From contig NZ_FOSC01000008.1 in assembly GCF_900114155.1 (NCBI RefSeq), forward strand, positions 62,001 to 126,000: a DNA stretch of 64,000 nucleotides. Reading direction: 5' to 3'. The DNA is from Marinobacter persicus (GTDB taxonomy: Bacteria > Pseudomonadota > Gammaproteobacteria > Pseudomonadales > Oleiphilaceae). Made by a program: the position numbers and the translations under genes. Below are positions 8,376 through 18,393 of the stretch, piece by piece. Under the pieces are notes generated by a model, which had not been told where the DNA came from, did no database searches, and saw only the letters and a list, made by a program, of their open reading frames with translations. Numbering within the stretch: the stretch's first letter is position 1; each line of letters opens with the position of its first letter.

Positions 8376-9440
8376 TTACTTGACCTTCGGGTCGAGCTCG
8401 CCGGCCGCGTAACGCTCGAACATGCGCTCGAGGTTGATCGGCTGGATTTTGCTGGCGTTGCCGGCGGTGCCAAAGGCTTCGTAGCGGGCAATGCACAGCT
8501 CGGTCATGGCCTTCATGGATTCTTTCAGGTATTTGCGCGGGTCGAACTCGGCCGGGTTTTCCGCCAGGAAACGGCGGATGGCACCGGTGGAGGCCAGGCG
8601 CAGGTCGGTGTCGATGTTGACCTTGCGTACACCGTGCTTGATGCCTTCCACGATTTCTTCCACCGGCACACCGTAGGTTTCCGGAATCTCGCCACCGTGT
8701 TCGTTGATGATCTGAAGCCAGTCCTGGGGTACGGAGCTGGAGCCGTGCATGACCAGGTGAGTGTCCGGGATGCGCGCGTGGATCTTCTTGATCTGCTCGA
8801 TCGCCAGGATGTCACCGGTCGGCGGACGGGTGAACTTGTAGGCGCCATGGCTGGTGCCGATGGCGATGGCCAGGGCGTCCACCTGGGTTTGCTTGACGAA
8901 GTCAGCGGCTTCTTCCGGGTCGGTCAGCATCTGGCTGTGGTCGAGGGTACCTTCTGCGCCCACGCCGTCTTCTTCGCCGGCCTGGCCGGTTTCCAGGGAG
9001 CCCAGGCAGCCCAGTTCGCCTTCCACGGATACGCCACAGGAGTGGGCCATTTCCACGGTGCGGCGGGTGACGTCCACGTTGTATTCGTAGTCGGTCGGGG
9101 TTTTGCCGTCTTCACCCAGGGAGCCGTCCATCATGACGGAGCTGAAGCCCAGCTGGATGGAGCGCTGGCACACACCGGGGCTGGTGCCGTGGTCCTGGTG
9201 CATGACCACGGGGATGTGCGGCCATTCTTCGATGGCAGACAGGATCAGGTGGCGCAGGAAGGGGGCGCCGGCGTATTTGCGGGCACCGGCGGAGGCCTGG
9301 ACAATCACCGGGGAGTCGGTTTTGTCGGCGGCTTCCATGATGGCGCGCATTTGTTCAAGGTTGTTGACGTTAAAGGCGGGTACACCGTAACCATGCTCGG
9401 CGGCGTGGTCGAGTAGTTGCCGCATCGATATCAGGGCCAT
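8376..9440 (-). CDS. fba: Class II fructose-bisphosphate aldolase (long type)
   Basis: The product is 354 residues, the length of the Calvin-cycle-subtype class II aldolases. It cleaves or forms fructose-1,6-bisphosphate with a divalent metal. The start [27 protein letters not shown] and the zinc-site motif [11 protein letters not shown] are visible, with further residues in [12 protein letters not shown] and [22 protein letters not shown] and the C-terminal region complete the fold. It is the last gene of the tkt-epd-pgk-fba set, separated from pgk by a palindromic element, and it converges on the DUF2894 operon. Confidence 0.95.
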   Translation of the reverse strand: MALISMRQLLDHAAEHGYGVPAFNVNNLEQMRAIMEAADKTDSPVIVQASAGARKYAGAPFLRHLILSAIEEWPHIPVVMHQDHGTSPGVCQRSIQLGFSSVMMDGSLGEDGKTPTDYEYNVDVTRRTVEMAHSCGVSVEGELGCLGSLETGQAGEEDGVGAEGTLDHSQMLTDPEEAADFVKQTQVDALAIAIGTSHGAYKFTRPPTGDILAIEQIKKIHARIPDTHLVMHGSSSVPQDWLQIINEHGGEIPETYGVPVEEIVEGIKHGVRKVNIDTDLRLASTGAIRRFLAENPAEFDPRKYLKESMKAMTELCIARYEAFGTAGNASKIQPINLERMFERYAAGELDPKVK

Positions 9441-9533
9441 GGGTTTTCTCCTTCATTAAACTTCGTGATGTTTGAATTCTGGTCTCACAGACTTGGGAGA
9501 GTGTTTAATAGCTCCGGAGTCTGCTACGGAGAA

Positions 9534-9627
9534 TGAGGTAGGTCTTTCCGGGACACGCTGTGAATACTTCCCTGTACGCTTGACTGCAGCATCCTTGCTG
9601 CAGACAGTCCCGGAAAGACCTACCTCA
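9534..9627. repeat. Structured palindromic element, copy A
   Basis: Perfect 21-bp inverted arms (9534-9554 and 9607-9627) enclose about 52 bases. The enclosed part contains CGCT, then TCCCTG, two bases and CGCTT, then an inner hairpin CTGCAGCA-TCCT-TGCTGCAG at 9584-9603. Layout and core are shared with the copies at 16611-16698 and, in opposite orientation, 16826-16931, although the arm sequences differ. It sits in the 255-base gap between pgk and fba (same strand), so it would be transcribed if the operon is continuous. No coding potential. Confidence 0.85.
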
Positions 9628-9695
9628 CTCTCCTCGCGATTCTGGCTTTCTGTAACTTGTAACCTGTGGTCGCGTTTTATAAGACGACCATCAGC

Positions 9696-10856
9696 TTAGT
9701 TTCCGCGTTCTTCCAGTACAGCTACCGCTGGCAGGGTTTTGCCTTCCACGAATTCCAGGAAGGCGCCGCCACCGGTGGAGATATAGGAAATCTTGTCAGC
9801 TACGCCGTATTTGTCAACGGCAGCCACGGTATCACCGCCGCCAGCCAGGGAGAAGGCGTCGCTTTCGGCGATGGCCTCGGCGAGGGCTTTGGTGCCGTTG
9901 CCGAACTGGTCGAATTCAAACACGCCCACCGGGCCGTTCCAAAGGATAGTCTTGGCGTTTTTCAGCAACTCGGCAAACTGGCCGGCGGTTTCGGGGCCCA
10001 CGTCCAGGATCATGTCGTTGTCGGAGACGTCGGAGATGTTCTTGGTGGTGGCGGTGGCGTTTTCGGCGAATTCCGGGGCGACCACCACATCCACCGGCAG
10101 CGGGATTTCCACGCGGCTGGCGATGTTTTTGGCGGTGTCGATCAGGTCATGCTCGCACAGGGACTTGCCCACCGGGTGGCCGGCGGCGGCCAGGAAGGTG
10201 TTGGCGATGCCACCACCCACGATGATCTGGTCGCAGACTTTTTCCAGGGCGTTGAGTACGTCCAGTTTGGTGGAAACCTTGGAGCCACCGACGATGGCAA
10301 CCACCGGTTTGGCCGGGTTGTCCAGGGCCTTGCCCAAAGCTTCAAGCTCGGCGGCCAGCAGTGGGCCGGCGCAGGCTTCGGGGGCGAATTTGGCCACGCC
10401 GTGCGTGGAGGCCTGGGCGCGGTGGGCGGTGCCGAAGGCGTCCATGACGTACACATCGCACAGGGCGGCGTACTGTTTGGCCAGTTCTTCGTTGTCTTTC
10501 TTTTCGCCCTTGTTGAAACGTACGTTTTCGAAAAGGACCACTTCACCGTCGGCCACTTCCACGCCGTTCAGGTAGTCCTTGATCAGGCGCACTTCCTGGC
10601 CCAACAGGGTAGACAGGTGTTCAGCCACCGGCTTCATAGAGGCCGCTTCGTCATATACACCTTCTTCCGGACGGCCCAGGTGGGACATCAGCATGACTTT
10701 GGCGCCGGCGTCCCGGGCGGCCTTGATGGTGTCCAGAGAGGCGCGGATACGGGCGTCGCTGGATACTTTGCCGTCTTTGACCGGCACGTTCAGGTCTTCA
10801 CGAATCAGAACCCGCTTGCCAGCGAGGTCCAGGTCGGTCATTTTTTTGATGGCCAT
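9696..10856 (-). CDS. pgk: Phosphoglycerate kinase
   Basis: The product is 386 residues, typical for bacterial Pgk, which transfers phosphate from 1,3-bisphosphoglycerate to ADP. Motifs are [13 protein letters not shown] at the N-terminus, [28 protein letters not shown] and the C-terminal nucleotide loop [16 protein letters not shown] followed by [13 protein letters not shown]. The ATG at 10856 matches the family start; upstream codons to 10880 are probably non-coding. It is flanked on both sides by repeat elements of two different families, and lies between epd and fba. Confidence 0.96.
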   Translation of the reverse strand: MAIKKMTDLDLAGKRVLIREDLNVPVKDGKVSSDARIRASLDTIKAARDAGAKVMLMSHLGRPEEGVYDEAASMKPVAEHLSTLLGQEVRLIKDYLNGVEVADGEVVLFENVRFNKGEKKDNEELAKQYAALCDVYVMDAFGTAHRAQASTHGVAKFAPEACAGPLLAAELEALGKALDNPAKPVVAIVGGSKVSTKLDVLNALEKVCDQIIVGGGIANTFLAAAGHPVGKSLCEHDLIDTAKNIASRVEIPLPVDVVVAPEFAENATATTKNISDVSDNDMILDVGPETAGQFAELLKNAKTILWNGPVGVFEFDQFGNGTKALAEAIAESDAFSLAGGGDTVAAVDKYGVADKISYISTGGGAFLEFVEGKTLPAVAVLEERGN

Positions 10857-10896
10857 AATCGCAGTTCCATTTTTACGCATTTAAAGATATTTTTTT

Positions 10897-11097
10897 GCCA
10901 CGGAATCCACGGAAGAACACGGAAAAAAGACAAAGAACAAGACGAGTTGCCACGAAATCCACGAAAGAACACGAAAAAATTAACTGACAAAAAATCTTTG
11001 TTTTTATTTCGTGTTCTTTCGTGGATTTAGTGGCTAAAAAATCTTTTCATCTTTTCTTTTCGTTTTTCTTTCCGTGTTCTTCCGTGGATTCCGTGGC
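10897..11097. repeat. Four copies of a 29-bp unit in nested inverted arrangement
   Basis: The unit GCCACGGAATCCACGGAAGA, continuing ACACGGAAA, occurs at 10897-10925 and is inverted at 11069-11097. A variant with CGA in place of CGG occurs at 10949-10976 and is inverted at 11007-11034 (one mismatch). The order is direct, direct, inverted, inverted, so outer copies pair with outer and inner with inner. The spacers are A/T-rich. The whole fills the 250-base gap between epd and pgk. Similar CCACGAAATCCACGAAAG-type repeats are known scattered in many bacterial genomes, with no settled function. No ORF with protein support lies inside. Confidence 0.85.
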
Positions 11098-11106
11098 CAA
11101 TAAAAA

Positions 11107-12138
11107 TTAATCAGTTTTCTTGAGCCAGCACCGGCTCACATCCAGCATCCGGTTGGCGAAGCCCCACTCGTTGTCGAACCAGCATAGTACTTTCACCATG
11201 GTTCCGCCGGTCACGCGGGTCTGGCCGCCGTCGACGACGCCGGAATGGGCGTCGTGGTTGAAGTCGGAGCTGGCCAGCAGTTCGTCGGTGTAACCAAGAA
11301 TGCCTTTCAACGAACCGTGCGCCGCCTGTTGCAATAAACCATTCACCGCAGCCACATCGGTGCTTTCGCGCACATTGACCACCATATCGATGGCAGACAC
11401 ATTCAGCGTGGGCACGCGCATGGCCACGGAGCTGAATTTGCCTTTCATCGCCGGCAGCAGGCGTTCGATGCCTCGTGCCAGGCCGGTGTCCACCGGCACG
11501 ATGTTGTGCAGGGCGCTGCGGGTTCGGCGCAGGTCCTGGTGGTGGTAGGCGTCGATGACCGGCTGGTCGTTCATGGCAGCGTGGATGGTGGTGGTGCTGC
11601 CCTGCTCCACGCCAAAAGCCTTGTCCAGCTCGTGAATTACCGGCACCAGGCAGTTGGTGGTACAGGAAGCGGCGGCCACGATGCGGTCCGAGGCGTCCAG
11701 ATCGGCTTCGTTAACACCGAAGACCACGGTGCGGTCCACGTCCGACTCCGCTGGCTGTGAGAACAGCAGGCGTTTGGCGCCGGAGTCCAGGTGCTTCTCA
11801 GCCATGCTGCGGTCGGAAAAGGAGCCGGAACATTCCAGCACCAGGTCCACGTCCAGCAGGCCCCAAGGCAGGTCTTCCGGGTCGGCGTGGCGCAATACGC
11901 GGATATGGTCGCCGTTTACCACCAGGTCGCTGTCGTCCACCGACACCTCGCCCTGAAACCGGCCATGGGTGGAGTCGTAGCGGGTCAGGTGGGCGATGGT
12001 GTCGATGTCCGAAAGTTCGTTGATCGCGACCACCTGCAGATAGTCGCGATAGCCGTTTTCATAAAGCGCCCGCAACACGCACTGGCCGATGCGGCCATAG
12101 CCGTTGATGGCAACTCGAAAAGGCTTGGCTTGGTTCAT
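11107..12138 (-). CDS. epd: Erythrose-4-phosphate dehydrogenase (GAPDH family)
   Basis: This 343-residue NAD-dependent dehydrogenase has the GAPDH fold: VAINGYGRIGQCVLRALYE at the start, the catalytic cysteine in AAASCTTNCLVPVI, and CWFDNEWGFANRM near the end. The segment MNDQPVIDAYHHQDLRRTRSA, with PVDT rather than a typical glycolytic GAPDH loop, favours Epd, which makes 4-phosphoerythronate for pyridoxal phosphate synthesis. Position between tkt and pgk is the classic epd location. Its ATG overlaps the tkt stop by one base. A glycolytic/gluconeogenic GAPDH activity cannot be excluded from sequence. Confidence 0.85.
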   Translation of the reverse strand: MNQAKPFRVAINGYGRIGQCVLRALYENGYRDYLQVVAINELSDIDTIAHLTRYDSTHGRFQGEVSVDDSDLVVNGDHIRVLRHADPEDLPWGLLDVDLVLECSGSFSDRSMAEKHLDSGAKRLLFSQPAESDVDRTVVFGVNEADLDASDRIVAAASCTTNCLVPVIHELDKAFGVEQGSTTTIHAAMNDQPVIDAYHHQDLRRTRSALHNIVPVDTGLARGIERLLPAMKGKFSSVAMRVPTLNVSAIDMVVNVRESTDVAAVNGLLQQAAHGSLKGILGYTDELLASSDFNHDAHSGVVDGGQTRVTGGTMVKVLCWFDNEWGFANRMLDVSRCWLKKTD

Positions 12139-14138
12139 CAGGCGTCCAGCAGTTCGTCGGCCACTTCCAGGATGTTGTCGACGGTGAAGCCGAATTCCTT
12201 GAACAGCTCGCCGGCCGGCGCGGATTCGCCGAAGGTGGTCATGCCCACCACGCGGCCATCGAGACCCACGTACTTGTACCAGTAGTCGGCAATGCCTGCT
12301 TCCACGGCGATGCGGTTGGTGACTTCCAGCGGCAGCACCTGCTGCTTGTACTCGGCGCTCTGGGCGTCGAATACATCGGTGGATGGCATGGACACCACAC
12401 GCACGGCCTTGCCCTGCTCACGCAGTTTGGCGGCGGCGTCCTGGGCCAGGCCTACTTCGCCACCGGTGGCGATCAGGATCAGCTCGGGCATGCCTTCGCT
12501 GTCAGACAGGATGTAACCACCCCGGGCCACGTTGGCCAGTTGCTCGGCATCACGCTCCTGGTGCGGCAGGCCCTGGCGGGAGTAGACCATGGCGGTCGGG
12601 CCGTCGGTGCGTTCCAGGGCAGATTTCCAGGCCACGGCGGTTTCCACGGTGTCAGCCGGGCGCCAGGTGCTCATGTTCGGCGTGGTGCGCAGGCTGGCCA
12701 GTTGTTCAACCGGCTGGTGTGTCGGGCCGTCTTCACCCAGGCCGATGGAGTCGTGGGTGAACACGAAGATGGAACGCTGTTTCATCAGCGCGGCCATGCG
12801 TACCGCGTTGCGGCAATATTCCATGAAGATCAGGAAGGTGGCGCCGTAAGGCACCAGGCCACCGTGCAGGGCGATGCCGTTCATGATCGCGGCCATGCCG
12901 AATTCACGCACGCCGTAGTAGATGTAGTTGCCGGAGGCGTCGTCTTTGCTCAGGCCTTTACAGCCGGACCAGATGGTCAGGTTGGAACCGGCCAGGTCGG
13001 CGGAGCCGCCCATCAGTTCCGGCAGCAGCGGGCCATAGGCGTTCAGGGTGTTCTGGGAGGCCTTGCGCGAAGCAATGGTCTCGCCTTTCTCCTGACACTC
13101 CTGAATGTACGCCTGAGCCTTCTCGGAGAAGTCCGCCGGCAGTTCACCGCTCATGCGGCGCTTGAACTCGGCGGCCAGTTCCGGCTCGGCTTCCTCGTAG
13201 GCAGCCAGCTTGGCTTCCCAGGCACTTTGCGCCGCGGCGCCTTTTTCTTTCGCGTCCCAGCCGGCGTAGATCTCGGAAGGCACTTCAAACGGACCGTATT
13301 CCCAACCCAGCTGCTCACGGGTCAGCTGCACTTCGTCTTCGCCCAGGGCTGCGCCGTGGCAGGATTCGGTGCCCTGCTTGTTGGGCGAGCCGAAGCCGAT
13401 GATGGTCTTGCAGCAAATGATGGTGGGCTGCTCGGTGTTGGCGCGACCGGCCTCGATGGCTGCACGCACGGCTTCCGGATCGTGGCCGTCAACCGCCGGG
13501 ATCACCTGCCAGCCGTAGGACTCGAAACGCTTGGGCGTGTCGTCGGTGAACCAGCCGTCCACTTCACCGTCGATGGAGATGCCGTTGTCGTCATAGAAGA
13601 AGATCAGCTTGCCCAGGCCCAGGGTACCCGCCAGGGAGGCCACCTCGTGGGAGATGCCTTCCATCAGGCAGCCATCGCCCAGGAACGCGTAGGTGTAGTG
13701 GTCCACAATCTCATGACCCGGACGGTTGAACTGCGCCGCCAGGGCTTTCTCCGCCACGGCGAAGCCAACAGCGTTGGCAATGCCCTGCCCCAGCGGGCCG
13801 GTGGTGGTCTCGACGCCCGGCGTGTAGCCGTATTCCGGGTGACCCGGAGTTTTGGAGTGCAACTGACGGAAGTTCTTGATGTCGTCAATGCTGACGTCGT
13901 ACCCGCTCAGGTGCAGCAGCGAGTACTGCAGCATGGAACCATGACCGTTGGACAGCACGAAGCGATCACGGTTGGCCCAGTGCGGGTTGGCCGGGTTGTG
14001 GCTCAGGTAATCGTTCCACAGCACCTCGGCGATATCCGCCATGCCCATGGGCGCACCCGGGTGGCCGGATTTGGCTTTTTGAACCGCATCCATGCTCAGC
14101 GCGCGAATGGCGTTGGCGAGATCTTTACGGGACGGCAT
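12138..14138 (-). CDS. tkt: Transketolase
   Basis: This 666-residue thiamine-diphosphate enzyme moves two-carbon units between sugar phosphates in the pentose phosphate pathway. It starts [20 protein letters not shown] and carries [17 protein letters not shown] and the ThDP/Mg site [18 protein letters not shown]. The pyrimidine-domain segment [20 protein letters not shown] and the C-terminal domain are also present. Length is normal. It heads the tkt-epd-pgk-fba cluster and is transcribed away from the SAM-cycle regulator, sharing the intergenic region that holds the palindromic operator at 14279-14298. Confidence 0.96.
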   Translation of the reverse strand: MPSRKDLANAIRALSMDAVQKAKSGHPGAPMGMADIAEVLWNDYLSHNPANPHWANRDRFVLSNGHGSMLQYSLLHLSGYDVSIDDIKNFRQLHSKTPGHPEYGYTPGVETTTGPLGQGIANAVGFAVAEKALAAQFNRPGHEIVDHYTYAFLGDGCLMEGISHEVASLAGTLGLGKLIFFYDDNGISIDGEVDGWFTDDTPKRFESYGWQVIPAVDGHDPEAVRAAIEAGRANTEQPTIICCKTIIGFGSPNKQGTESCHGAALGEDEVQLTREQLGWEYGPFEVPSEIYAGWDAKEKGAAAQSAWEAKLAAYEEAEPELAAEFKRRMSGELPADFSEKAQAYIQECQEKGETIASRKASQNTLNAYGPLLPELMGGSADLAGSNLTIWSGCKGLSKDDASGNYIYYGVREFGMAAIMNGIALHGGLVPYGATFLIFMEYCRNAVRMAALMKQRSIFVFTHDSIGLGEDGPTHQPVEQLASLRTTPNMSTWRPADTVETAVAWKSALERTDGPTAMVYSRQGLPHQERDAEQLANVARGGYILSDSEGMPELILIATGGEVGLAQDAAAKLREQGKAVRVVSMPSTDVFDAQSAEYKQQVLPLEVTNRIAVEAGIADYWYKYVGLDGRVVGMTTFGESAPAGELFKEFGFTVDNILEVADELLDA

Positions 14139-14278
14139 TGACTATTCTCCAGTGGTTTTCAGGAAAAAAATGACTTTTTAGGGGCGCCTGATCACGCCCC
14201 TGCAGAGCTGGTCAAAAATGAAGCGCGTATTTTCGCCGATTAGGGTGTGCCGGGGCAAATGCCACGGGCTATAAATCT

Positions 14279-14298
14279 ATATCAAAAAACTTTGATAT
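14279..14298. promoter_or_regulatory. Palindromic operator, probable SahR site
   Basis: ATATCAAA-AAAC-TTTGATAT is a perfect 8-4-8 inverted repeat, 41 bases before the ATG of the ArsR-methyltransferase regulator and about 140 bases from the divergent tkt. A symmetric A/T site of this size is what an ArsR dimer binds. No second perfect copy was seen before ahcY or metF, so one site may control the whole regulator-metK-ahcY-metF run. The assignment is by position and symmetry, not by a known consensus. Confidence 0.65.
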
Positions 14299-14339
14299 GG
14301 ATATTGAATAACCACAAAAACCCTCCTAAACTGCGAGCC

Positions 14340-15329
14340 ATGACATCAAAAAGCACCCGCGAACCCGCCCTGTCCTCCGTGGACGACCTGGCACCGATCT
14401 TCAAAGCGAGCGGCGATCCGTTACGCCTGGAGATCCTGCGGGTACTGCGCCGGGATACTTTCGGTGTACTGGAGCTGAGCCAGTTGTTTGATATGCGTCA
14501 GTCCGGCATGAGCCACCACCTAAAGGTGATGCATAAGGCCGGACTGCTGGAGCCACAGCGGGAAGGCAATGCCATTTTTTATCGCCGGCCGCTGAATCTG
14601 GACAGCCACAAACTGGCCGACCAGACAATCCGGCAGATTTTCGAAACGGTGGACCAGGCCCCGTTGCCGCTGCCGCTGGATGCAAAAATTGAAGCCATCC
14701 GGGAGCAGCGGGCGGAACAATCCCGGGCATTTTTTGCCCGGCATGCCGAACAGTTCCGCGAGCAACAGGAACTGATTGCTGCTTTTGACCTGTACGCGGA
14801 ACCCACGGCTGACCTGATCCGCAAGCGCCATGCCCGCGAACACTGGCAGAGCGTGCTGGAAATCGGGCCGGGCGAAGGGGGGTTCCTGCCAGTACTGGCA
14901 GAGCTGTTCGAGCAGGTGGTGGCCGTGGATAACAGTCAGGACATGCTGGCCAAAGCCACCGACAGCTGTCGGGAAGCCGGGCTGACCAATGTGGAGTTGG
15001 TGGAGGGAATCACGGAGACCATTCTGGCCCGGGGAACGACCTTTGACCTGATCGTGGCCAACATGGTGCTGCACCACGTGCCCAGCCCCGCCGACATCTT
15101 CCTGGATGCGGCGGCCCTGATGAATCCCGGCGGCTGTTTTGTGGTCAGCGACCTGTGCAGCCATGACCAGGACTGGGCCAAGGACAACTGCGGCGATCTG
15201 TGGCTCGGCTTTGAACCCGAGGAACTGACCGCCTGGGCGGCGGACGCCGGCCTGGTCGCCGGAGAACAACTGTTTATCGGCCTGCGCAATGGCTTCCAGG
15301 TGCAGGTTCGAGAATTCTGGAAACAATAA
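14340..15329 (+). CDS. sahR: ArsR-family regulator fused to SAM-methyltransferase-like domain (SahR type)
   Basis: The product is 329 residues. Residues about 15-95 form an ArsR winged helix (IFKASGDPLRLEILRVLRRD; QSGMSHHLKVMHKAGLLEPQ). Residues about 170-320 form a class I methyltransferase-like domain with VLEIGPGEGGFLP and NMVLHHVPSPADIF. In proteobacteria such regulators next to metK/ahcY sense S-adenosylhomocysteine and repress methionine-cycle genes (SahR). Here metK follows after 49 bases, then ahcY and metF, which fits. The ATG at 14340 is preferred over an upstream in-frame start at 14247 because the latter would place the operator inside the gene. Whether the methyltransferase domain keeps enzymatic activity is unknown. 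Confidence 0.85.
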   Translation: MTSKSTREPALSSVDDLAPIFKASGDPLRLEILRVLRRDTFGVLELSQLFDMRQSGMSHHLKVMHKAGLLEPQREGNAIFYRRPLNLDSHKLADQTIRQIFETVDQAPLPLPLDAKIEAIREQRAEQSRAFFARHAEQFREQQELIAAFDLYAEPTADLIRKRHAREHWQSVLEIGPGEGGFLPVLAELFEQVVAVDNSQDMLAKATDSCREAGLTNVELVEGITETILARGTTFDLIVANMVLHHVPSPADIFLDAAALMNPGGCFVVSDLCSHDQDWAKDNCGDLWLGFEPEELTAWAADAGLVAGEQLFIGLRNGFQVQVREFWKQ

Positions 15330-15378
15330 CCGTTTGATGAAACAAAAAATTTGAAAACGCTCAACGAGGAGCACGCTT

Positions 15379-16569
15379 ATGTCTGACTACAGCATTTTTA
15401 CCTCCGAGTCGGTCTCCGAAGGCCACCCGGATAAACTGGCCGACCAGATCTCCGATGCCGTGCTGGATGCGATCCTGGCCGAGGACAAACACGCCCGCGT
15501 GGCCTGCGAAACCATGGTCAAGACCGGCGTGGCCATCGTCGGCGGTGAGATCACCACCAATGCCTGGGTTGACCTGGAAGACCTGGTGCGCGGTGTGATC
15601 AAGGACATCGGCTACACCTCCTCGGATGTGGGCTACGACGGCGACACCTGTGGCGTGATCAATATCATCGGCAAACAGTCCGTCGACATTGCCCAGGGCG
15701 TGGATCGCCAGAAGCCGGAAGACCAGGGCGCGGGCGACCAGGGCCTGATGTTCGGCTTCGCCAGCAACGAAACCGACGTGCTGATGCCGGCCCCGATCAA
15801 CTTCTCGCACCGTTTGGTTCAGCGCCAGGCCGAGGCCCGCAAGAGCGGCCTGCTGCCGTGGCTGCGCCCGGACGCCAAGAGCCAGGTCACCTGCCGCTAT
15901 GAAAACGGCAAGGTTGCCGGTATCGACGCGGTGGTGCTGTCCACCCAGCACGACGAAGACGTGACCCAGGAAGACCTGAAAGAAGCGGTGATGGAGCTGA
16001 TCGTCAAGCACGCCCTGCCGGCCGAACTGCTGCACAAGGACACCCAGTTCCACATCAACCCGACCGGCAAGTTCGTGATCGGCGGCCCGGTGGGCGACTG
16101 TGGCCTGACCGGCCGCAAGATTATCGTCGACACCTACGGCGGCATGGCCCGCCACGGTGGCGGCGCCTTCTCCGGCAAGGACCCGTCCAAGGTGGACCGC
16201 TCCGCCGCCTACGCTGGCCGCTACGTGGCCAAGAACATCGTCGCCGCCGGTCTGGCCGACAAGTGCGAAATCCAGGTCTCCTACGCCATCGGCGTGGCCC
16301 AGCCCACCTCGATTTCCCTGAACACCTTCGGCACCGGCAAGATCAGCGACGAGAAAATCATCCAACTGGTTCGTGACAACTTCGACCTGCGTCCGTACGC
16401 GATCACCAACATGCTCGATTTGCTGCACCCGATGTACCGGCAGACCGCGGCCTACGGCCACTTTGGCCGTGAGCCTTTCGAGATGACCGTGGGTAACGAC
16501 ACCTTTACCGCGTTCCCGTGGGAGAAAACTGACCGCGCGGCGGCCTTGAAGGACGCTGCCGGGGTTTGA
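15379..16569 (+). CDS. metK: S-adenosylmethionine synthetase
   Basis: This 396-residue enzyme makes S-adenosylmethionine from methionine and ATP. Visible motifs are [20 protein letters not shown] at the N-terminus (ATP site), [13 protein letters not shown] (signature 1), [19 protein letters not shown] (signature 2) and the terminal [25 protein letters not shown] provides a strong ribosome site. It is probably cotranscribed with the upstream regulator (49-base gap). The 429 bases between metK and ahcY hold two palindromic elements and nothing coding. Confidence 0.97.
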   Translation: MSDYSIFTSESVSEGHPDKLADQISDAVLDAILAEDKHARVACETMVKTGVAIVGGEITTNAWVDLEDLVRGVIKDIGYTSSDVGYDGDTCGVINIIGKQSVDIAQGVDRQKPEDQGAGDQGLMFGFASNETDVLMPAPINFSHRLVQRQAEARKSGLLPWLRPDAKSQVTCRYENGKVAGIDAVVLSTQHDEDVTQEDLKEAVMELIVKHALPAELLHKDTQFHINPTGKFVIGGPVGDCGLTGRKIIVDTYGGMARHGGGAFSGKDPSKVDRSAAYAGRYVAKNIVAAGLADKCEIQVSYAIGVAQPTSISLNTFGTGKISDEKIIQLVRDNFDLRPYAITNMLDLLHPMYRQTAAYGHFGREPFEMTVGNDTFTAFPWEKTDRAAALKDAAGV

Positions 16570-16610
16570 CTGTAGCCCGGCCCTCTCGGGTTTGGGGGAC
16601 GCGGCGGCAA

Positions 16611-16698
16611 GGGACGTCTTCCCGGGACACGCTCAAGCCATCCCTGGGCGCTTAGCTTTGGCCATCCATGGCCAAAGATAGTCCCGGGAAGACGTCCC
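16611..16698. repeat. Structured palindromic element, copy B
   Basis: Perfect 18-bp arms (16611-16628 and 16681-16698) enclose CGCT, then CATCCCTGGGCGCTT and an inner hairpin CTTTGGCCAT-CC-ATGGCCAAAG at 16656-16677. Order and core match copy A; the arms read GGGACGTCTTCCCGGGAC instead. It lies 41 bases after the metK stop, in the metK-ahcY gap, where it might act as an attenuator or 3'-end stabiliser, but it lacks a terminal T-run. Confidence 0.87.
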
Positions 16699-16825
16699 TC
16701 ACCACCGCTATGTCACCAATGGTGAGGGCTGATCAGAGTTACAAATAACAATCGGCCTAATTTAACCAAAGCCGGATCAAGTATTTCAGCGTACCGGAGA
16801 CGGCAAACGCCAACAGTTTAAAAAA

Positions 16826-16931
16826 GGAGATGGGGAACGTCTTTCGCGGAATTTCGAAGGCCATGGATGGCCTGAGAGAAGCGCACAGGGATGTGCTTGT
16901 AGCGGTTCCGCGAAAGACGTTCCCCATCTCC
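16826..16931. repeat. Structured palindromic element, copy C (reverse orientation)
   Basis: Perfect 25-bp arms (16826-16850 and 16907-16931) enclose, on the minus strand, CGCT, then CATCCCTG, two bases, CGCTT and a hairpin with GGCCATCCATGGCC. This is the same core as copies A and B turned round. It ends 67 bases before the ahcY start. Copies B and C therefore face each other, 127 bases apart. Confidence 0.87.
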
Positions 16932-16998
16932 GACGCCATCAAATCAAGCGGTACCCGACACAGTTCCGGGACCGGACAAAGGCTAACAGGAGAACACC

Positions 16999-18381
16999 AT
17001 GAGCACTCCGAACAACTTCACCGACTACAAAGTCCGCGATATCGAACTCGCCGACTGGGGCCGCAAGGAAATCAAAATCGCCGAAGGCGAAATGCCGGCC
17101 CTGATGAAGCTGCGCGAAAAATACAAAGCCGAGCAGCCGCTGAAAGGCGCCAACATCATGGGCTGCATCCACATGACCATCCAGACCGCCGTGTTGATTG
17201 AAACACTGGTAGAACTGGGTGCCAGCGTGCGCTGGTCCTCGTGCAACATCTTCTCCACCCAAGACCAGGCCGCCGCCGCCATCGCGGCTCAGGGCATTCC
17301 GGTGTTTGCCTGGAAAGGCGAAACCGAGGAAGAGTACGAGTGGTGCCTGCACAAGACCGTGGGTTCCGACGTGGACGGCTGGGAACCGAACATGATCCTG
17401 GACGACGGTGGCGACCTGACCGAGCTGCTGCACAACGAATATCCGCAGGTTATCGCCAACTGCCACGGTGTCACCGAAGAAACCACCACCGGCGTACACC
17501 GCCTGCAGGAAATGCTGCGTGACGGCACCCTGAAAGTGCCGGCGATCAACGTGAACGACTCGGTCACCAAGTCCAAGAACGACAACAAGTACGGCTGTCG
17601 CCACAGCCTGAACGACGCCATCAAGCGCGCCACCGACCACCTGCTGTCCGGCAAGAAAGCACTGGTGATTGGTTACGGCGACGTGGGCAAGGGCTCCGCT
17701 CTGTCCCTGCGCCAGGAAGGCATGATCGTGAAGGTGACCGAGGCCGATCCGATCTGCGCCATGCAGGCCTGCATGGACGGCTTTGAAGTGGTCTCTCCGT
17801 ACATTGACGGCATCAACACCGGCACCGAGCAGGGCATCAACACCGAGCTGCTGGGTACCACCGATCTGCTAGTGACCACCACCGGTAACGTCAACGTGTG
17901 TGACGCCAACATGCTCAAAGCGCTGAAGAGCGGCGCGGTGGTGTGCAACATCGGCCACTTCGACAATGAAATCGACACCGCCTTCATGCGCAAGAACTGG
18001 GAGTGGGACGAGGTCAAACCTCAGGTTCACGTGATCTATCGCGACAAGGCTGCCAATGACCACCTGATCCTGCTGTCCGAAGGCCGCCTGGTGAACCTGG
18101 GTAACGCCACCGGTCACCCGTCCCGGATCATGGACGGCTCTTTTGCCAACCAGGTGCTGGCCCAGATGTACCTGTTCGAGCGCAAGTTCGGTGACCTGCC
18201 GGAAGAATCCAAGGACAAGGGCGTATACGTTCAGGTACTGCCCAAGCAACTGGACGAGGAAGTGGCCCGCGCCATGGTGGAAGGCTTTGGCGGCGTGATC
18301 ACCAAGATGACCCCGGACCAGGCGAAATACATCGGCGTGCCGGTCGAAGGCCCGTACAAGCCGGAAACCTACAGGTACTAA
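16999..18381 (+). CDS. ahcY: Adenosylhomocysteinase (SAH hydrolase)
   Basis: This 460-residue NAD-containing enzyme splits S-adenosylhomocysteine into adenosine and homocysteine, relieving product inhibition of methyltransferases. Motifs are [40 protein letters not shown], the NAD loop [18 protein letters not shown], and the C-terminal KPETYRY. The bacterial insertion of about 35-40 residues ([14 protein letters not shown] region) explains the length. AGGAGAAC lies eight bases before the ATG. metF follows after 12 bases. The long upstream gap shows two palindromic elements but no second SahR-like operator. Confidence 0.97.
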   Translation: MSTPNNFTDYKVRDIELADWGRKEIKIAEGEMPALMKLREKYKAEQPLKGANIMGCIHMTIQTAVLIETLVELGASVRWSSCNIFSTQDQAAAAIAAQGIPVFAWKGETEEEYEWCLHKTVGSDVDGWEPNMILDDGGDLTELLHNEYPQVIANCHGVTEETTTGVHRLQEMLRDGTLKVPAINVNDSVTKSKNDNKYGCRHSLNDAIKRATDHLLSGKKALVIGYGDVGKGSALSLRQEGMIVKVTEADPICAMQACMDGFEVVSPYIDGINTGTEQGINTELLGTTDLLVTTTGNVNVCDANMLKALKSGAVVCNIGHFDNEIDTAFMRKNWEWDEVKPQVHVIYRDKAANDHLILLSEGRLVNLGNATGHPSRIMDGSFANQVLAQMYLFERKFGDLPEESKDKGVYVQVLPKQLDEEVARAMVEGFGGVITKMTPDQAKYIGVPVEGPYKPETYRY

Positions 18382-18393
18382 ACGGAAGCACTC

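Noticed and set aside
9666..11030. Plus-strand open frame of 454 codons over pgk
   Set aside because: It is antisense to Pgk and its end is translated from the four-copy repeat. The Gly/Val/His-rich text is a shadow of the real gene.
10897..11097. CRISPR array
   Set aside because: The copies are partly inverted and unevenly spaced, only four in number, and no cas gene is near.
12540..14141. Plus-strand open frame of 533 codons over tkt
   Set aside because: It is antisense to transketolase, which has full motif support. No ribosome site or family match.
15361..16461. Minus-strand open frame over metK and another (17869-19179) over ahcY/metF
   Set aside because: Both are reverse shadows of strongly conserved enzymes on the plus strand.
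16570..16998. SAH riboswitch before ahcY
   Set aside because: The gap is structured, but the structure is explained by two copies of a palindromic element also found between pgk and fba. I could not recognise a riboswitch core. An Infernal search with the SAH riboswitch models would settle it.
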